Below are positions 38,918 to 47,809 of a DNA stretch of 64,000 bases, piece by piece. This DNA is from Micromonospora sp. R77 (GTDB lineage Bacteria; Actinomycetota; Actinomycetes; Mycobacteriales; Micromonosporaceae). Position 1 is the first letter of the stretch; the number at the start of each line of letters is the position of its first letter. The notes below the pieces were generated by a model. That model saw nothing but the letters and a program-made list of their open reading frames with translations, did not search any database and was not told the DNA's origin. The stretch is taken from contig NZ_JALDST010000001.1 of assembly GCF_022747945.1 (NCBI RefSeq), positions 3,720,001 to 3,784,000 of the forward strand. Direction: 5' to 3'. Both the position numbers and the translations under genes were made by a program.

Positions 38918-39837
38918 CGGGCCGAGGGTACCCGCCGGGGCGGGACGGGCACGGTCGTCAGGTCCTCGGCGATCACCAGCTCCCCGGCGAAGTGTTCGCG
39001 GGCCTCGTCGTGGAAGCGGCGGGGGTCGGCGTACCGCTGGGAGAAGTGGGTGAGCACGAGGGTGCGTACCCCCGACTCGGTGGCCACCCGCGCGGCCTGC
39101 GCCGCGGTGAGGTGGCCGACCTCGGCGGCGAGGGCGGCCTCCGAGCTCAGGAACGTCGACTCGATGACCAGCAGGTCGGCGTGCTCGGCGAGGGCGTACA
39201 CGCCGTCGCAGAGGCCGGTGTCCATGACGAAGGCGAACCGCTGGCCGGGTCGGGTCACGCTCACCTCGTCGCGGGTGACGCGACGCCCGCCGACGTCGAG
39301 GTGGCCGACGCGGAGCAACTCGCCGACCGCCGGACCGGCGATCCCGTACGCGGCCAGCCGCTCCGGCAGCATCCGGCAGCCGTCCGGCTCGACGAGCCGG
39401 TAGCCGTACGTCTCGATGGGGTGCCGCAGCCGGCGGGCCTCCAGCGTGCCGACGCCCAGGGTGATTCGCTGACCGTCCGCCTCGATCGGGGTGACGGCCA
39501 GCTCGGCGGTCTCGTGGAAGCTCGACGCGTGCCGCAGCCGGGCGAAGTATTCGGCGCCACCGGCGGGGAAGTGCACGGCCACCGGGTGCGGCACCCGGTC
39601 CAGGGAGAGCCGCTGGATGGTGCCGGGCAGGCCGAGGCAGTGGTCGCCGTGGAAGTGGGTGACGCAGATCCGGGTGAGGTCGGTCGCGGTGACCCCGGTG
39701 TGCAGCAGCTGCCGCTGGCTGCCCTCGCCCGGGTCGAAGAGGATGACCTCGTCGTCCCACCGCAGGACGTAGCCATTGTGGTTGCGGACCCGGGTCGGCG
39801 TCTGGCTGGCCGTCCCGAGCACCACCAGTTCACGCAT
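38914..39837 (-). CDS. rnz: Ribonuclease Z (tRNase Z)
   Basis: A 307-residue metallo-beta-lactamase-fold nuclease that trims tRNA 3' ends, especially transcripts lacking encoded CCA. The zinc motif is [13 protein letters not shown], with further ligands in FVMDTGLCD and THFSQRYAD. The start [20 protein letters not shown] is typical. The ATG at 39837 has no clear ribosome site; an in-frame GTG lies 6 bases upstream, and the frame stays open for 43 more codons. It has a long leader (39838-40100) with a hairpin and a short open frame. Confidence 0.92.
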   Translation of the reverse strand: MRELVVLGTASQTPTRVRNHNGYVLRWDDEVILFDPGEGSQRQLLHTGVTATDLTRICVTHFHGDHCLGLPGTIQRLSLDRVPHPVAVHFPAGGAEYFARLRHASSFHETAELAVTPIEADGQRITLGVGTLEARRLRHPIETYGYRLVEPDGCRMLPERLAAYGIAGPAVGELLRVGHLDVGGRRVTRDEVSVTRPGQRFAFVMDTGLCDGVYALAEHADLLVIESTFLSSEAALAAEVGHLTAAQAARVATESGVRTLVLTHFSQRYADPRRFHDEAREHFAGELVIAEDLTTVPVPPRRVPSAR

Positions 39838-39867
39838 CGACACGCTGGTCCCGTTCGCAGAAAGGGT

Positions 39868-39932
39868 CGACCCCCGGGGCGCTCCGCGCTGGTGCACGGG
39901 CCGACTGGACTGGGTCGGCACCCCGGGGGTCG
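39868..39932 (-). promoter_or_regulatory. Hairpin in the RNase Z leader (attenuator candidate)
   Basis: A perfect 12-bp stem (39868-39879 with 39921-39932, CGACCCCCGGGG) with a 41-nt loop lies 31 bases before the rnz start codon. In the minus-strand RNA it is followed by CCUUUCUG. It could terminate or attenuate transcription or hold the start region in a structure. Confidence 0.5.
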
Positions 39933-40031
39933 GGTGGCTGTCTGGTATTCGCCGCACCGCTGCCACACGGTCTCGACGATGGTGCTGTGCCCGCCTCGCG
40001 GCGGACGAGTTCTCACTGTCGAGGACAGCGG

Positions 40032-40091
40032 CTAGCGGACAGCCACCTCACGAGTCCGATTGCTATACAAGTCTGGACCACCTCCTTTCAC
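40032..40091 (-). CDS. Possible leader peptide upstream of RNase Z
   Basis: A 19-codon frame runs from GTG at 40091 to TAG at 40032 ([19 protein letters not shown]). An internal TTG at 40070 gives a 12-residue peptide and lies 7 nt after a strong GGAGGTGG (40085-40078), the best ribosome site in this part of the window. A promoter-like TTGTCG-N16-GATAGC precedes it. The stretch is richer in A/T than its surroundings. I do not recognise the peptide; an RNA element is the alternative. The rest of 39838-40171 shows nothing more. Confidence 0.4.
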   Translation of the reverse strand: MKGGGPDLYSNRTREVAVR

Positions 40092-40171
40092 GTGTACCGC
40101 CACGCTATCCACTTCTCCGGGTCGGCGACAACGGATTTCTGATCACAGACCGACGGGGAATACCGGCGGGG

Positions 40172-41347
40172 TCAGTCGATGCCGATCGGGCCCTCGCGCG
40201 GGCCCTCCTCGGACGCCGGCTGGACCGCCAGGGACGGGAAGTCCGCCAGGTCGCCCTCCGGCTCGGCGTCCCACTCGGGGAAGACCAGGTCGCTCTGGAG
40301 ATAGAGGCAGAGCAGCTGGGTGAGGTGGCGCAGCCCGTCCAGGTGGGTGCGCTCGTGCCCGTGGGTGGCGTCCACGCCGAAGCCGAGCAGCGCCACCCGG
40401 GCGTGCGCGCCCGCCTCGACGGCCGCCGCGACGTCCGAGCGGTAGTACTCGAAGACGTCCCGGACCAGGTCGACGTCGTGCTCCCGGGCGATGGCGGCCA
40501 GGTTGCGGGTCAGGTGGTAGTCGAACGGGCCGACGCCGTCGCCCATCGCGAGGGTCGCCGCGTCCTCCCGGGACTGCTGCCCGGGGGCGACCACCGCCGC
40601 GTCCACCGAGACGATCTCGGCGACGTCGGGATCGAGGCCGTGGCTGGCCCCGTGGCCGATCTCCTCGGTGACGGTGACCAGCAGGTGCGCGGTGACCGCC
40701 GGGGTGATCCCCGCGTCGACCAGCGCCTTGAACGCGGTGAGCACGGCGGCCACACCGGCCTTGTCGTCCAGGTGCCGGGACTTCACGTAACCGGCGGGGG
40801 TGACCATCGGGTTGGGCAGGAACGCCACGAAGTCGCCCGCGTCGATGCCGAGCGCGCGCAGGCCGGCGATGTCCTCGACCGGCTCGTCGAGCCGTACCTC
40901 GACGTGCTGCCAGCCGACGCCCTGGAGGTCGACGTCGTCGTTGTAGCGGTGCCCGCTGGCCTTGAGCGGCAGCACCTGGCCGGTGATCACCCGGTCCAGG
41001 TCGTCGGTGAAGATCCGCACGTGGGCGCCCTCGGCGAAGCGGGCGCTGTGCGTACCGATCGTCTTCAGCTCCAGCCGGCCGTTCTCCTTCAGCCGCTTCA
41101 CCATCCCGCCGATGGTGTCGGTGTGCACCACGATCGCCCGGTCCGCACCGGTCTGCCGGGGGCCGGGCAGGCAGGCGCTCAGCGCGCCGCGCCGGGTCAG
41201 CGTGGAGGAGATGCCGAGGGCGGAGAGCCGTTCGCCGACGTACTGCTGGATGTGGTCGGTACGCCCCGACGGGCTGGGGATCTCCAGCAGCTCCACCAGC
41301 ACCTGACGGAGGTAGTCGAGGTCGAGTTCCAGCGGCCGGGGGCTCAT
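40172..41347 (-). CDS. M42 family peptidase of the NAGGN osmoprotectant system
   Basis: A 391-residue zinc aminopeptidase-fold protein. Metal ligands appear in VVHTDTIGGMV, HLDDKAGVAAVL and TVTEEIGHGAS (catalytic Glu pair). The protein is the third gene of the set that makes N-acetylglutaminylglutamine amide; the family member found in that set is thought to process or recycle the dipeptide. Its ATG overlaps the synthetase stop by 4 bp. Confidence 0.87.
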   Translation of the reverse strand: MSPRPLELDLDYLRQVLVELLEIPSPSGRTDHIQQYVGERLSALGISSTLTRRGALSACLPGPRQTGADRAIVVHTDTIGGMVKRLKENGRLELKTIGTHSARFAEGAHVRIFTDDLDRVITGQVLPLKASGHRYNDDVDLQGVGWQHVEVRLDEPVEDIAGLRALGIDAGDFVAFLPNPMVTPAGYVKSRHLDDKAGVAAVLTAFKALVDAGITPAVTAHLLVTVTEEIGHGASHGLDPDVAEIVSVDAAVVAPGQQSREDAATLAMGDGVGPFDYHLTRNLAAIAREHDVDLVRDVFEYYRSDVAAAVEAGAHARVALLGFGVDATHGHERTHLDGLRHLTQLLCLYLQSDLVFPEWDAEPEGDLADFPSLAVQPASEEGPREGPIGID

Positions 41348-43170
41348 GCGGCACCTGCCGCGCCGGCCGGCGACCAGAGCCGCTGCGGTGCCCGGGTGCC
41401 GGGGAAGAGCAGGTCCACGAAACGCTCGGCGGTGGGCTGCGGCTCGTGGTTGGCCAGCCCGGGCCGCTCGTTCGCCTCGATGAAGACGTGCTCCGGCCGG
41501 TCGGCGGCGGGGACCAGCAGGTCCAGCCCGGTGACCGGGATGTCCAGCGCCCGGCTGGCCGCCACGCACGCCTCGGCGATGACCGGGTGCAGCTCGGCGG
41601 TCACGTCGTGGATGGTGCCGCCGGTGTGCAGGTTCGCGGTCCGGCGTACCGCGAGCACCTGGCCCTCGGCGAGCACGTCGTGCATCCGGTGGCCGGCCGC
41701 CGCGACCACCTCGCGGGTCATGTCGTCGATCGGGATGCGCGACTCCCCGCCGGTGGCGGCGGCCCGGCGCCGGCTCTGCCGGTCGATCAGCTCGGTGATG
41801 TCGTGCACCCCGTCCCCGGTGATCTGGGCGGGGCGGCGGACGGCGGCGGCGACCACCTCGTGGTCGATGACGACCACCCGCAGGTCCTCGCCGGCGCGCA
41901 GCTCCTCGATCAGCACCTCCGGGCAGAACCGGCGGGCCAGTTCGACGGCGGCGGTCAGCGCCTCGGGGGTGCGGACGCCGACGGTGATGCCGTTGCCCTG
42001 CTCGCCCCGGGCCGGCTTGACCACCACCGACCCGACGTCCGCCAGGAAGACCAGGTCGTCCGGCTCGCCGGTGGCGGTCCGGCCGCGCGGCACCGAGAGG
42101 CCGGCCTCCACCAGGATGCGGCGGGTGACCCGCTTGTCGTCGCAGCGGCTCATCGCCACCGCCGAGGTCAGCTCCGACAGCGACTCGCGGGTGTGCACGG
42201 TCCGGCCGCCGTTGGTCAGCCGCAGTTCACCCCAGCGCGGGTCGGTGACCTCCACCCGGATGCCGCGCCGCATCGCCTCGTCCGCGATGATCTTCGCGTA
42301 CGGGTTGAGCTCGTCGTACCCGTCGGGCATGGCCGGCAGGAAGAGCCGCTCGTTGATCGGGTTCTTCCGCTTCACGCAGAGCGTGCCGGTGCGGTGGAAG
42401 CCGAGCCGTTCGTAGAGGCGGATCGCGCCGGAGTTCTCGGCCAGCACCGACAGGTCGACGAACGCCCGACCCCGCTCGTCGAGCCGGTCCGCCAGCTCCG
42501 ACAGCAGCGCCTGTCCGGTGCCGGGCGGGGCGGTGTTGAAGTCGACGGTCAGGCACCAGAGGCTGGCCCCGTTCTCCGGGTCGGCGAAGACCGCCACGTG
42601 GTCGACGCCGGTGATGGTGCCGACGATCTCGCCGGTGGCCGCCTCGGCGACCAGGTGCAGGAAGCGGTCGCTGCCGGCGTTGTCGACCAGCACCTCCACC
42701 GGGGCGGTCACCATGCCGTTGCGGGCGTAGATGCGGTTCACCGCGTCCGCGTCGTCGGCGTCCCGCAGCGGCCGGATGGTCAGCCCGGGGACCTCGCCGC
42801 CCTCGGTGGCGGTCGGGCGCTGGCCGCCCAGCGGCAGCCGGTAGGTCAGCGACGGGTCGATGAACAGCTCGTCCGGCAGCCGGGAGACCAGCACGTGCGG
42901 GTCGCGCAGATAGATGCAGATGTCCCGGGCGCCTGCCGCCTCGGAGCGCAGCACGTGCGCGACCTCCGCCTGCTCGGTGAAGGTCTGCCCGAAGACCAGC
43001 CGGCCCCAGCCGCAGTCCAGCACCACACCGCCGTCGTCATCGGGGCGGGTGCTGGGCTCGGGGGTGCCCGGGGCGACCGGGTCGCCGCCCGGGCCGACCC
43101 GCTCGCGGCGGCGGCCGAGCACCCGTTCCCGATCGGTCCGCGCGGTTCCGGTGGCGAGGGTGTCGGTCAC
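41344..43170 (-). CDS. ngg: N-acetylglutaminylglutamine synthetase (GNAT + ATP-grasp)
   Basis: A 608-residue fusion. After ~90 residues the GNAT half (about residues 95-290) shows PPGTGQALLSELADRLDERG and SGAIRLYERLGFHRTG. The C-terminal half is an ATP-grasp ligase with VVVKPARGEQGNGITVGV, DLRVVVIDHEVVAAAVRRP and FIEANERPGLANHEPQ. This fusion is specific to synthesis of the osmoprotectant N-acetylglutaminylglutamine amide: acetylation plus Gln-Gln ligation. The GTG start is 2 bp after the amidotransferase stop. Confidence 0.92.
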   Translation of the reverse strand: MTDTLATGTARTDRERVLGRRRERVGPGGDPVAPGTPEPSTRPDDDGGVVLDCGWGRLVFGQTFTEQAEVAHVLRSEAAGARDICIYLRDPHVLVSRLPDELFIDPSLTYRLPLGGQRPTATEGGEVPGLTIRPLRDADDADAVNRIYARNGMVTAPVEVLVDNAGSDRFLHLVAEAATGEIVGTITGVDHVAVFADPENGASLWCLTVDFNTAPPGTGQALLSELADRLDERGRAFVDLSVLAENSGAIRLYERLGFHRTGTLCVKRKNPINERLFLPAMPDGYDELNPYAKIIADEAMRRGIRVEVTDPRWGELRLTNGGRTVHTRESLSELTSAVAMSRCDDKRVTRRILVEAGLSVPRGRTATGEPDDLVFLADVGSVVVKPARGEQGNGITVGVRTPEALTAAVELARRFCPEVLIEELRAGEDLRVVVIDHEVVAAAVRRPAQITGDGVHDITELIDRQSRRRAAATGGESRIPIDDMTREVVAAAGHRMHDVLAEGQVLAVRRTANLHTGGTIHDVTAELHPVIAEACVAASRALDIPVTGLDLLVPAADRPEHVFIEANERPGLANHEPQPTAERFVDLLFPGTRAPQRLWSPAGAAGAA

Positions 43171-43172
43171 GG

Positions 43173-44957
43173 TCAGGCGATTCCGTGGCTCTGGAGCCAC
43201 ATTTCCAGGAGTCCCAGTTGCCACAGCTTGTTTCCGTTCAACGGGGTGAGTTCGGCGTTGGGGTCGGCGACCAGCGCGTCGACGTAGTCGGCGCGGAACA
43301 GGCCACGTCGGCGGGCCTCGGGCGCGGTGAGCGCGTCCTGCACCCGGTCGAGGAGCTTGCCCTCCAGGTGGGTGAGGCCGGGCACCGGGAAGTAGCCCTT
43401 GGGCCGGTCGATGACCTCGTGCGGGAGGACCCGACGGCCGATCTCCTTGAGCACGCCCTTGCCGCCCTGGGCCAGCTTCAGCTCCGGCGGGCAGCTCGCC
43501 GCCAGCTCCACGAACTCGTGGTCGAGGAACGGCACCCGGGCCTCCAGCCCGTGCGCCATGGTCATGTTGTCGACCCGCTTCACCGGGTCGTCGGTCAGCA
43601 TCACCTGGGTGTCGATCCGCAGGCCGGCGTCGACCGCGGTCTGCGCTCCCGGCCGCCCCAGGTGGGCGGCGACGAACTCCCGCGCCGGGTCGCCGTCGGC
43701 CAGCCACGCCGGGTCGAGCACCCGCGCCAGCCCGGCCGCGTCCCGGTCGAAGAACGCCTTCGCGTACGTGTCGAGCGCCTGCTCCCGGTCCACCCCGGCC
43801 AGCGGCGGGTACCAGTGGTAGCCGCCGAGGATCTCGTCCGCGCCCTGGCCGGACTGGACCACCTTGACGTGCCGGGCGACCTCCTGGCTGAGCAGCCAGA
43901 ACGCCACGCAGTCGTGGCTGACCATCGGCTCGCTCATGGCAGCCACTGCGGCCTCCAGCGGCGGCAGCAGGTCGCCGGTGGGCACCCTGATCTGGTGGTG
44001 GTCGGTGCCGAAGGTCTTCGCCACCAGGTCGGAGTAGACGAACTCGTCGCCCTCCCGGCCGCCGACCGCGTCGAAGCCGATGGAGAAGGTGGAGAGTCCC
44101 GACTGCCCCTCCCCGGCGAGCAGCGCGACCACCAGGCTGGAGTCCAGCCCGCCGGAGAGCAGCACGCCGACCGGCACGTCGGCGACCATCCGGCGGCGCA
44201 CCGCCGTGGTCAGCGACTCCAGCAGGGCGTCCTGCCAGTCCCGCTCGGACCAGTCGGCCCGCTCGGCGGCCCGGCTGAAGGCCGGGTCCCAGTAGACCCG
44301 CTCGCGGGTGGAGCCGTCCGCCTCGTAGACCCGGACGGTGGCCGGGGGGAGCTTGGCGACGCCGCGCAGGATGGTCCGCGGCGGCGGCACGATGCTGTGG
44401 AAACTCAGGTAGTGGGCGAGCGCCACCGGGTCGATGCTCGTGTCGATCCCGCCGCCGGCCAGCAGCGCCGGCAGGGTGGAGGCGAAGCGGACCACGCCGG
44501 GGGTCTCGGCGACGTAGAGCGGCTTGATGCCGAGCCGGTCCCGGGCCAGCACGAGGCGGCCGGTGTCCCGCTCGCTGATCGCCACGGCGAACATGCCGAT
44601 CAGGTGGTCGACGAAGTCGAGCCCCCACTCGGCGTACGCCTTGACCACGACCTCGCTGTCGCCCGAGGAGAAGAAGCGGTGCCCCTTGGCCTGCAACTCG
44701 GCGCGCAGCTCGCGGTAGTTGTAGATGCAGCCGTTGAAGACGCCGGTCAGGCCCGAGGCGGCGTCGACCAGCGGTTGGCCGCTGGCCGCCGACAGGTCGA
44801 TGATCTTCAGTCGACGGTGCCCGAGCGCCGTCGGGCCCTGTGACCAGACGCCACTGTCGTCCGGTCCCCGGTCACTCATCGTGGCCGCCATCCGCTCCAC
44901 CGCCGACACGTCGGCGCGTGAGCCGTCACGACGGAACTCCCCAGCCAGTCCGCACAT
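43173..44957 (-). CDS. asnO: N-acetylglutaminylglutamine amidotransferase (asparagine synthase-like)
   Basis: A 594-residue class II glutamine amidotransferase. Cys2 is the N-terminal nucleophile (MCGLAGEFRR), with RGPDDSG and the glutaminase core to about residue 210. The synthetase domain has the ATP-pyrophosphatase loop LLSGGLDSSLVVALL and GQGADEILGGYHWYPP. It amidates the C-terminus of N-acetylglutaminylglutamine to give NAGGN. As first gene of the operon it should carry the promoter, in the ~80 bp upstream of the ATG at 44957. Osmotic induction is expected from the pathway, not visible. Confidence 0.93.
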   Translation of the reverse strand: MCGLAGEFRRDGSRADVSAVERMAATMSDRGPDDSGVWSQGPTALGHRRLKIIDLSAASGQPLVDAASGLTGVFNGCIYNYRELRAELQAKGHRFFSSGDSEVVVKAYAEWGLDFVDHLIGMFAVAISERDTGRLVLARDRLGIKPLYVAETPGVVRFASTLPALLAGGGIDTSIDPVALAHYLSFHSIVPPPRTILRGVAKLPPATVRVYEADGSTRERVYWDPAFSRAAERADWSERDWQDALLESLTTAVRRRMVADVPVGVLLSGGLDSSLVVALLAGEGQSGLSTFSIGFDAVGGREGDEFVYSDLVAKTFGTDHHQIRVPTGDLLPPLEAAVAAMSEPMVSHDCVAFWLLSQEVARHVKVVQSGQGADEILGGYHWYPPLAGVDREQALDTYAKAFFDRDAAGLARVLDPAWLADGDPAREFVAAHLGRPGAQTAVDAGLRIDTQVMLTDDPVKRVDNMTMAHGLEARVPFLDHEFVELAASCPPELKLAQGGKGVLKEIGRRVLPHEVIDRPKGYFPVPGLTHLEGKLLDRVQDALTAPEARRRGLFRADYVDALVADPNAELTPLNGNKLWQLGLLEMWLQSHGIA

Positions 44958-45137
44958 GCCAGGGAATGGTGCCAGAGGATGGCGCAGTTCGCCCGTTGAG
45001 ATGATGTCACTGGCGTTACGTGATTGCTAAGATGCACGCCGTCATTCCGAGGGCGGACGTGCGGGCTGCCGACGGGCGGATTCCGGCAACGCTCCGTTAC
45101 CGGTTTCGACCGGCTCCGCTCCGGTGCCCGAAAAGAC

Positions 45138-45172
45138 CCGGGCCTGCGTTGTGACAAACACCGCAGGCCCGG
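45138..45172 (-). terminator. Terminator after the msrA remnant
   Basis: Perfect 11-bp stem (45138-45148 with 45162-45172), 13-nt loop; in the minus-strand RNA it is followed by GUCUUUU. The remaining gap to the NAGGN operon (44958-45137) shows nothing else clear. Confidence 0.8.
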
Positions 45173-45190
45173 AAACGCACCTCGGACCGA

Positions 45191-45298
45191 TCAACCGGCG
45201 GTACGGGCCACGCCCACCGGGCAGCTCAGCCCGTTGGGACCGTGGTTGCAGTAGCCGTTCGGGTTCTTGGACCCTGGCGCAGGGTGTAGTACTTCGCA
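45191..45298 (-). pseudogene. Remnant of a second msrA 3' end
   Basis: The minus strand encodes [20 protein letters not shown] and then ARTAG and a stop. This is nearly the C-terminus of the intact msrA at 45830 ([20 protein letters not shown]). Homology fades within about ten codons before that. The DNA differs at many sites, so it is not a fresh duplication. The YciI gene lies between the remnant and the intact msrA. Confidence 0.8.
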
Positions 45299-45320
45299 GC
45301 TGGGGCCGCCGACCTCCCAG

Positions 45321-45668
45321 TCAACTCATCACCCCGAACCGTCGGACCTCCTGGGGCCAGCCGCATGCTTCCGCGATCTTGCCGGCCCACATCCGGGCCG
45401 TTTCCTCGTCGGCCACGTCCACCACGGTCAGCCCGCCCAGCCACTCCTTGGTTTCGACGTAGGGCCCGTCGGTGAACATCAATGCGCCGCTCGTGGCGTC
45501 GGCACTGAAGACGGGGCCGTCTTCCTCCAGTCCCCCGGCGAACACGTAAGCCCCGGCTGCCTTGATCTCGTCCACGACCGCCGCGGCGAGTGGCCCACGC
45601 CCGCGAAACCACTCCTCGGTGTGGTCACCAACCCACTGCTGGTTGAAGTAGATGAGGTACTCGGCCAT
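45321..45668 (-). CDS. YciI family protein
   Basis: A 115-residue YCII-domain protein (dimeric ferredoxin-like fold). It shows EYLIYFNQQWVGDHTEEW, then MFTDGPYVETKEWLGGLTVV, and the alpha-helix EETARMWAGKIAEACGWP. The family is found as stand-alone proteins linked to sigma factors or as degradative domains; no role can be assigned. The ATG at 45668 is followed by the conserved N-terminal strand. It is flanked by msrA sequence on both sides. Confidence 0.87.
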   Translation of the reverse strand: MAEYLIYFNQQWVGDHTEEWFRGRGPLAAAVVDEIKAAGAYVFAGGLEEDGPVFSADATSGALMFTDGPYVETKEWLGGLTVVDVADEETARMWAGKIAEACGWPQEVRRFGVMS

Positions 45669-45777
45669 GTCTGCTCCCTCGTCCCGGGCGGACCCGTCGT
45701 CCACCTCCATCTTCGCTACGAACGGTGTCGGGCGGATACGACACTCCGGCCGGAAATTTCCAGACCCCAACACGGAA

Positions 45778-45809
45778 CAAGGCCACCGGGTCGGAACCCA
45801 GTGGCCTTG
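45778..45809 (-). terminator. Terminator after msrA
   Basis: Nine-bp outer stem CAAGGCCAC with GTGGCCTTG (45778-45786, 45801-45809) and a 4-bp inner stem. It sits 21 bp after the msrA stop. Confidence 0.7.
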
Positions 45810-45829
45810 CCAGTTACCGCAATGGGTTG

Positions 45830-46501
45830 TCAGTGAGCGGCGCTGGACGTGCGGGCCACCCCGACGGGGCAGGTCATGCCGTTGGGGCCGTGGTTGCAAT
45901 AGCCACCCGGATTTTTCGTGGGCGCCAGGTACTGCTGGTGGTAGTCCTCGGCGAAGTAGTAGTCGCCGAGCGGTGCGATCTCCGTGGTGATCTCACCCTT
46001 GCCGGCCTGTGCCACGATCGGCGCGAACGCGTCCCGGGACGCCTGCGCGGCGGCGAGCTGCTCCTCGGTGGTGGTGTAGATCGCCGACCGGTACTGGGTG
46101 CCCACGTCGTTGCCCTGACGCATGCCCTGCGTCGGGTCGTGGTTCTCCCAGAAGACCTTGAGCAGGTCCTCGTAGCTGATCTTCGCGGGGTCGTAGACCA
46201 CCTGGACCACCTCGGCGTGCCCGGTCATCCCGGAGCAGACCTCCTCGTACGTCGGGTTCCGGGTGCTGCCACCCGCGTAACCCGCCGACGTGGTGAGCAC
46301 GCCCGGGAGGGTCCAGAACAGTCGCTCGGCGCCCCAGAAGCAGCCCATCCCGAAGACGGCGACCTGCGAGCCCTCGGGGAAGGGGCCCTTCAGCGAGGAG
46401 GGCAGCACCTCGTGCCGGTCGCTGACCGGCATCGGCAGCGGCCGGCCCGGCAGGGCCTGGTCGGGGGTGGGCAACTCGGCCTTCATGCGGCGAAGGAACA
46501 C
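45830..46501 (-). CDS. msrA: Peptide methionine sulfoxide reductase MsrA
   Basis: A 223-residue enzyme that reduces the S epimer of methionine sulfoxide in proteins. The catalytic motif is [13 protein letters not shown]. The C-terminal [14 protein letters not shown] carries the two resolving cysteines of the three-cysteine type. Conserved [20 protein letters not shown] follows the active site. The GTG at 46501 follows GAGAGGAG at the right spacing. A partial copy of its 3' end lies 530 bp downstream. Confidence 0.95.
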   Translation of the reverse strand: MFLRRMKAELPTPDQALPGRPLPMPVSDRHEVLPSSLKGPFPEGSQVAVFGMGCFWGAERLFWTLPGVLTTSAGYAGGSTRNPTYEEVCSGMTGHAEVVQVVYDPAKISYEDLLKVFWENHDPTQGMRQGNDVGTQYRSAIYTTTEEQLAAAQASRDAFAPIVAQAGKGEITTEIAPLGDYYFAEDYHQQYLAPTKNPGGYCNHGPNGMTCPVGVARTSSAAH

Positions 46502-46588
46502 GGTGGGACTCCTCTCGTACCTCTCCCCGCGTGCAACGCCGCCGGGCCCCACTTCCTTACCCGCCCTGCGGCGGATCACCGGACCCGG

Positions 46589-47263
46589 TCAGGAGTCGGC
46601 CACGATGGCGATCATGAGCAGGATGAACAGCGCGAACGGGATGGCGAGGCCGATGATGGTCATCGGTCGCATGAGCAGTCCCGGACCCGGATCCATCGGG
46701 CGCTGGTGCGGGTGGACCGGCGTCGGCGCCGGCAGGTTGCGCACCTTGCCGCTGACGATCAGGTTCCAGAGCACCGTGAACGGGGTGACCAGGAACGAGA
46801 TGTAGCCCCACCAGCCCTGGACCAGGGTCTTGGAGGTCATCTCCCGGAACGTCGCCAACCCGCAGTCGCGGCAGTACGGCCCCGGCATGCTCAGGAACCG
46901 CATGATCACCAACATGCCCTGGTGACCCCGGAAGGTGGTCTTCACCGCCGGCACGCTGCCGCAGAACCGGCACTGGAGCTGCGGCCCGAAGCCCGCCTGC
47001 GCACCGGGCTGCCCGACGGGATACCCCTGGCCCGGGTGGACCTGCTGGCCCGGATACACGTGCTGGCCCGGATACACGTGCTGGGTCGGGTAGGTGGCCT
47101 GTCCGGGGTGGGCCGGGTGGCCGGCGTACCCGGTCTGGCCGGCGTACGCGCCGGGTGCCGGCGGTCCCGGCTGCGGTGCGGGGTGCCCCGAGGGGTAGGT
47201 CGGCGGCTGCTGGCCGGGCGGCGGGGGATGGGCGGGGGCGGCCGGATACTGCGGGTAGGACAT
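46589..47263 (-). CDS. Pro/Tyr/Gln-rich membrane protein with zinc-ribbon-like cysteines
   Basis: A 224-residue protein. The first ~95 residues are Pro/Gly/Tyr/Gln-rich with VYPGQ repeats (QHVYPGQHVYPGQQVHPGQ). Then come two cysteine pairs (CRFCGSVPAVKTTF and GPYCRDCGLATFR), probably a zinc ribbon, and two transmembrane helices (WWGYISFLVTPFTVLWNLIV and TIIGLAIPFALFILLMIAIV). The repeated part of the DNA has near-identical 19-bp units at 47041-47080. Function unknown. Confidence 0.75.
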   Translation of the reverse strand: MSYPQYPAAPAHPPPPGQQPPTYPSGHPAPQPGPPAPGAYAGQTGYAGHPAHPGQATYPTQHVYPGQHVYPGQQVHPGQGYPVGQPGAQAGFGPQLQCRFCGSVPAVKTTFRGHQGMLVIMRFLSMPGPYCRDCGLATFREMTSKTLVQGWWGYISFLVTPFTVLWNLIVSGKVRNLPAPTPVHPHQRPMDPGPGLLMRPMTIIGLAIPFALFILLMIAIVADS

Positions 47264-47349
47264 GACTCACCTGGGGGCTGGGTCCGAACAGGGCGGGTCA
47301 TGCTACTGCGGGGCGACTCGGGCCCGCTGTCCCTTCGGGCCACCCGCCG

Positions 47350-47763
47350 TCACGTCAACGCGGCGGCGATCCGGTCGGCGTACCCCCGGGCCTCGTCGTC
47401 ACCGGAGTAGCGGGTGCGCGGCCAGAAGAAGCCGCGCAGGCCGTCGCCCTTGGTCCGGGGCACCACGTGGGTGTGCAGGTGCGGGACCGACTGCGACACC
47501 TTGTTGTTCACCGCCACGAACGTCCCGCCGGCCCCCAGGCCGGTCTCCACCGCCAGCGCGAGCCGCTGGACCAGCGCGAAGTAGCCCGGCAGCGCGGCGG
47601 CCGGCAGGTCGGTCAGGGTGACCAGGTGGGCGCGCGGCACGACCAGCACGTGCCCCTTGAACACCGGCCGGGTGTCCAGGAACGCGACCCCGTCCGGCTC
47701 GTCCACGACGACGGAGGCCGGCACCTCGCCCGCCACGATCCCGCAGAACACGCACCCGCTCAT
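47350..47763 (-). CDS. HIT family protein
   Basis: A 137-residue histidine-triad nucleotide-binding protein. The triad is VPHLHTHVVPR, and an N-terminal CVFC pair may bind zinc. HIT proteins cleave nucleoside phosphoramidates or diadenosine polyphosphates. The start MSGCVFCGIVAGEVPASVV is typical and the length normal. It is monocistronic on the minus strand. Confidence 0.92.
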   Translation of the reverse strand: MSGCVFCGIVAGEVPASVVVDEPDGVAFLDTRPVFKGHVLVVPRAHLVTLTDLPAAALPGYFALVQRLALAVETGLGAGGTFVAVNNKVSQSVPHLHTHVVPRTKGDGLRGFFWPRTRYSGDDEARGYADRIAAALT

Positions 47764-47809
47764 CCGGGCAGCCTATTACCGGTGCCTCCGGCGTGCCTTC
47801 GCGCGGACG

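Noticed and set aside
38914..39966. Longer RNase Z start at 39966
   Set aside because: The extra 43 residues are not RNase Z-like and lie in the leader with the hairpin; RNase Z proteins start at the conserved MRELVVLG segment.
45226..45612. Open frame antisense/overlapping YciI
   Set aside because: It is out of frame with both YciI and the msrA remnant and gives a low-complexity product.
47041..47080. Short direct repeats as a CRISPR or intergenic repeat
   Set aside because: They lie inside a gene and encode the VYPGQ protein repeats; there are no spacers.
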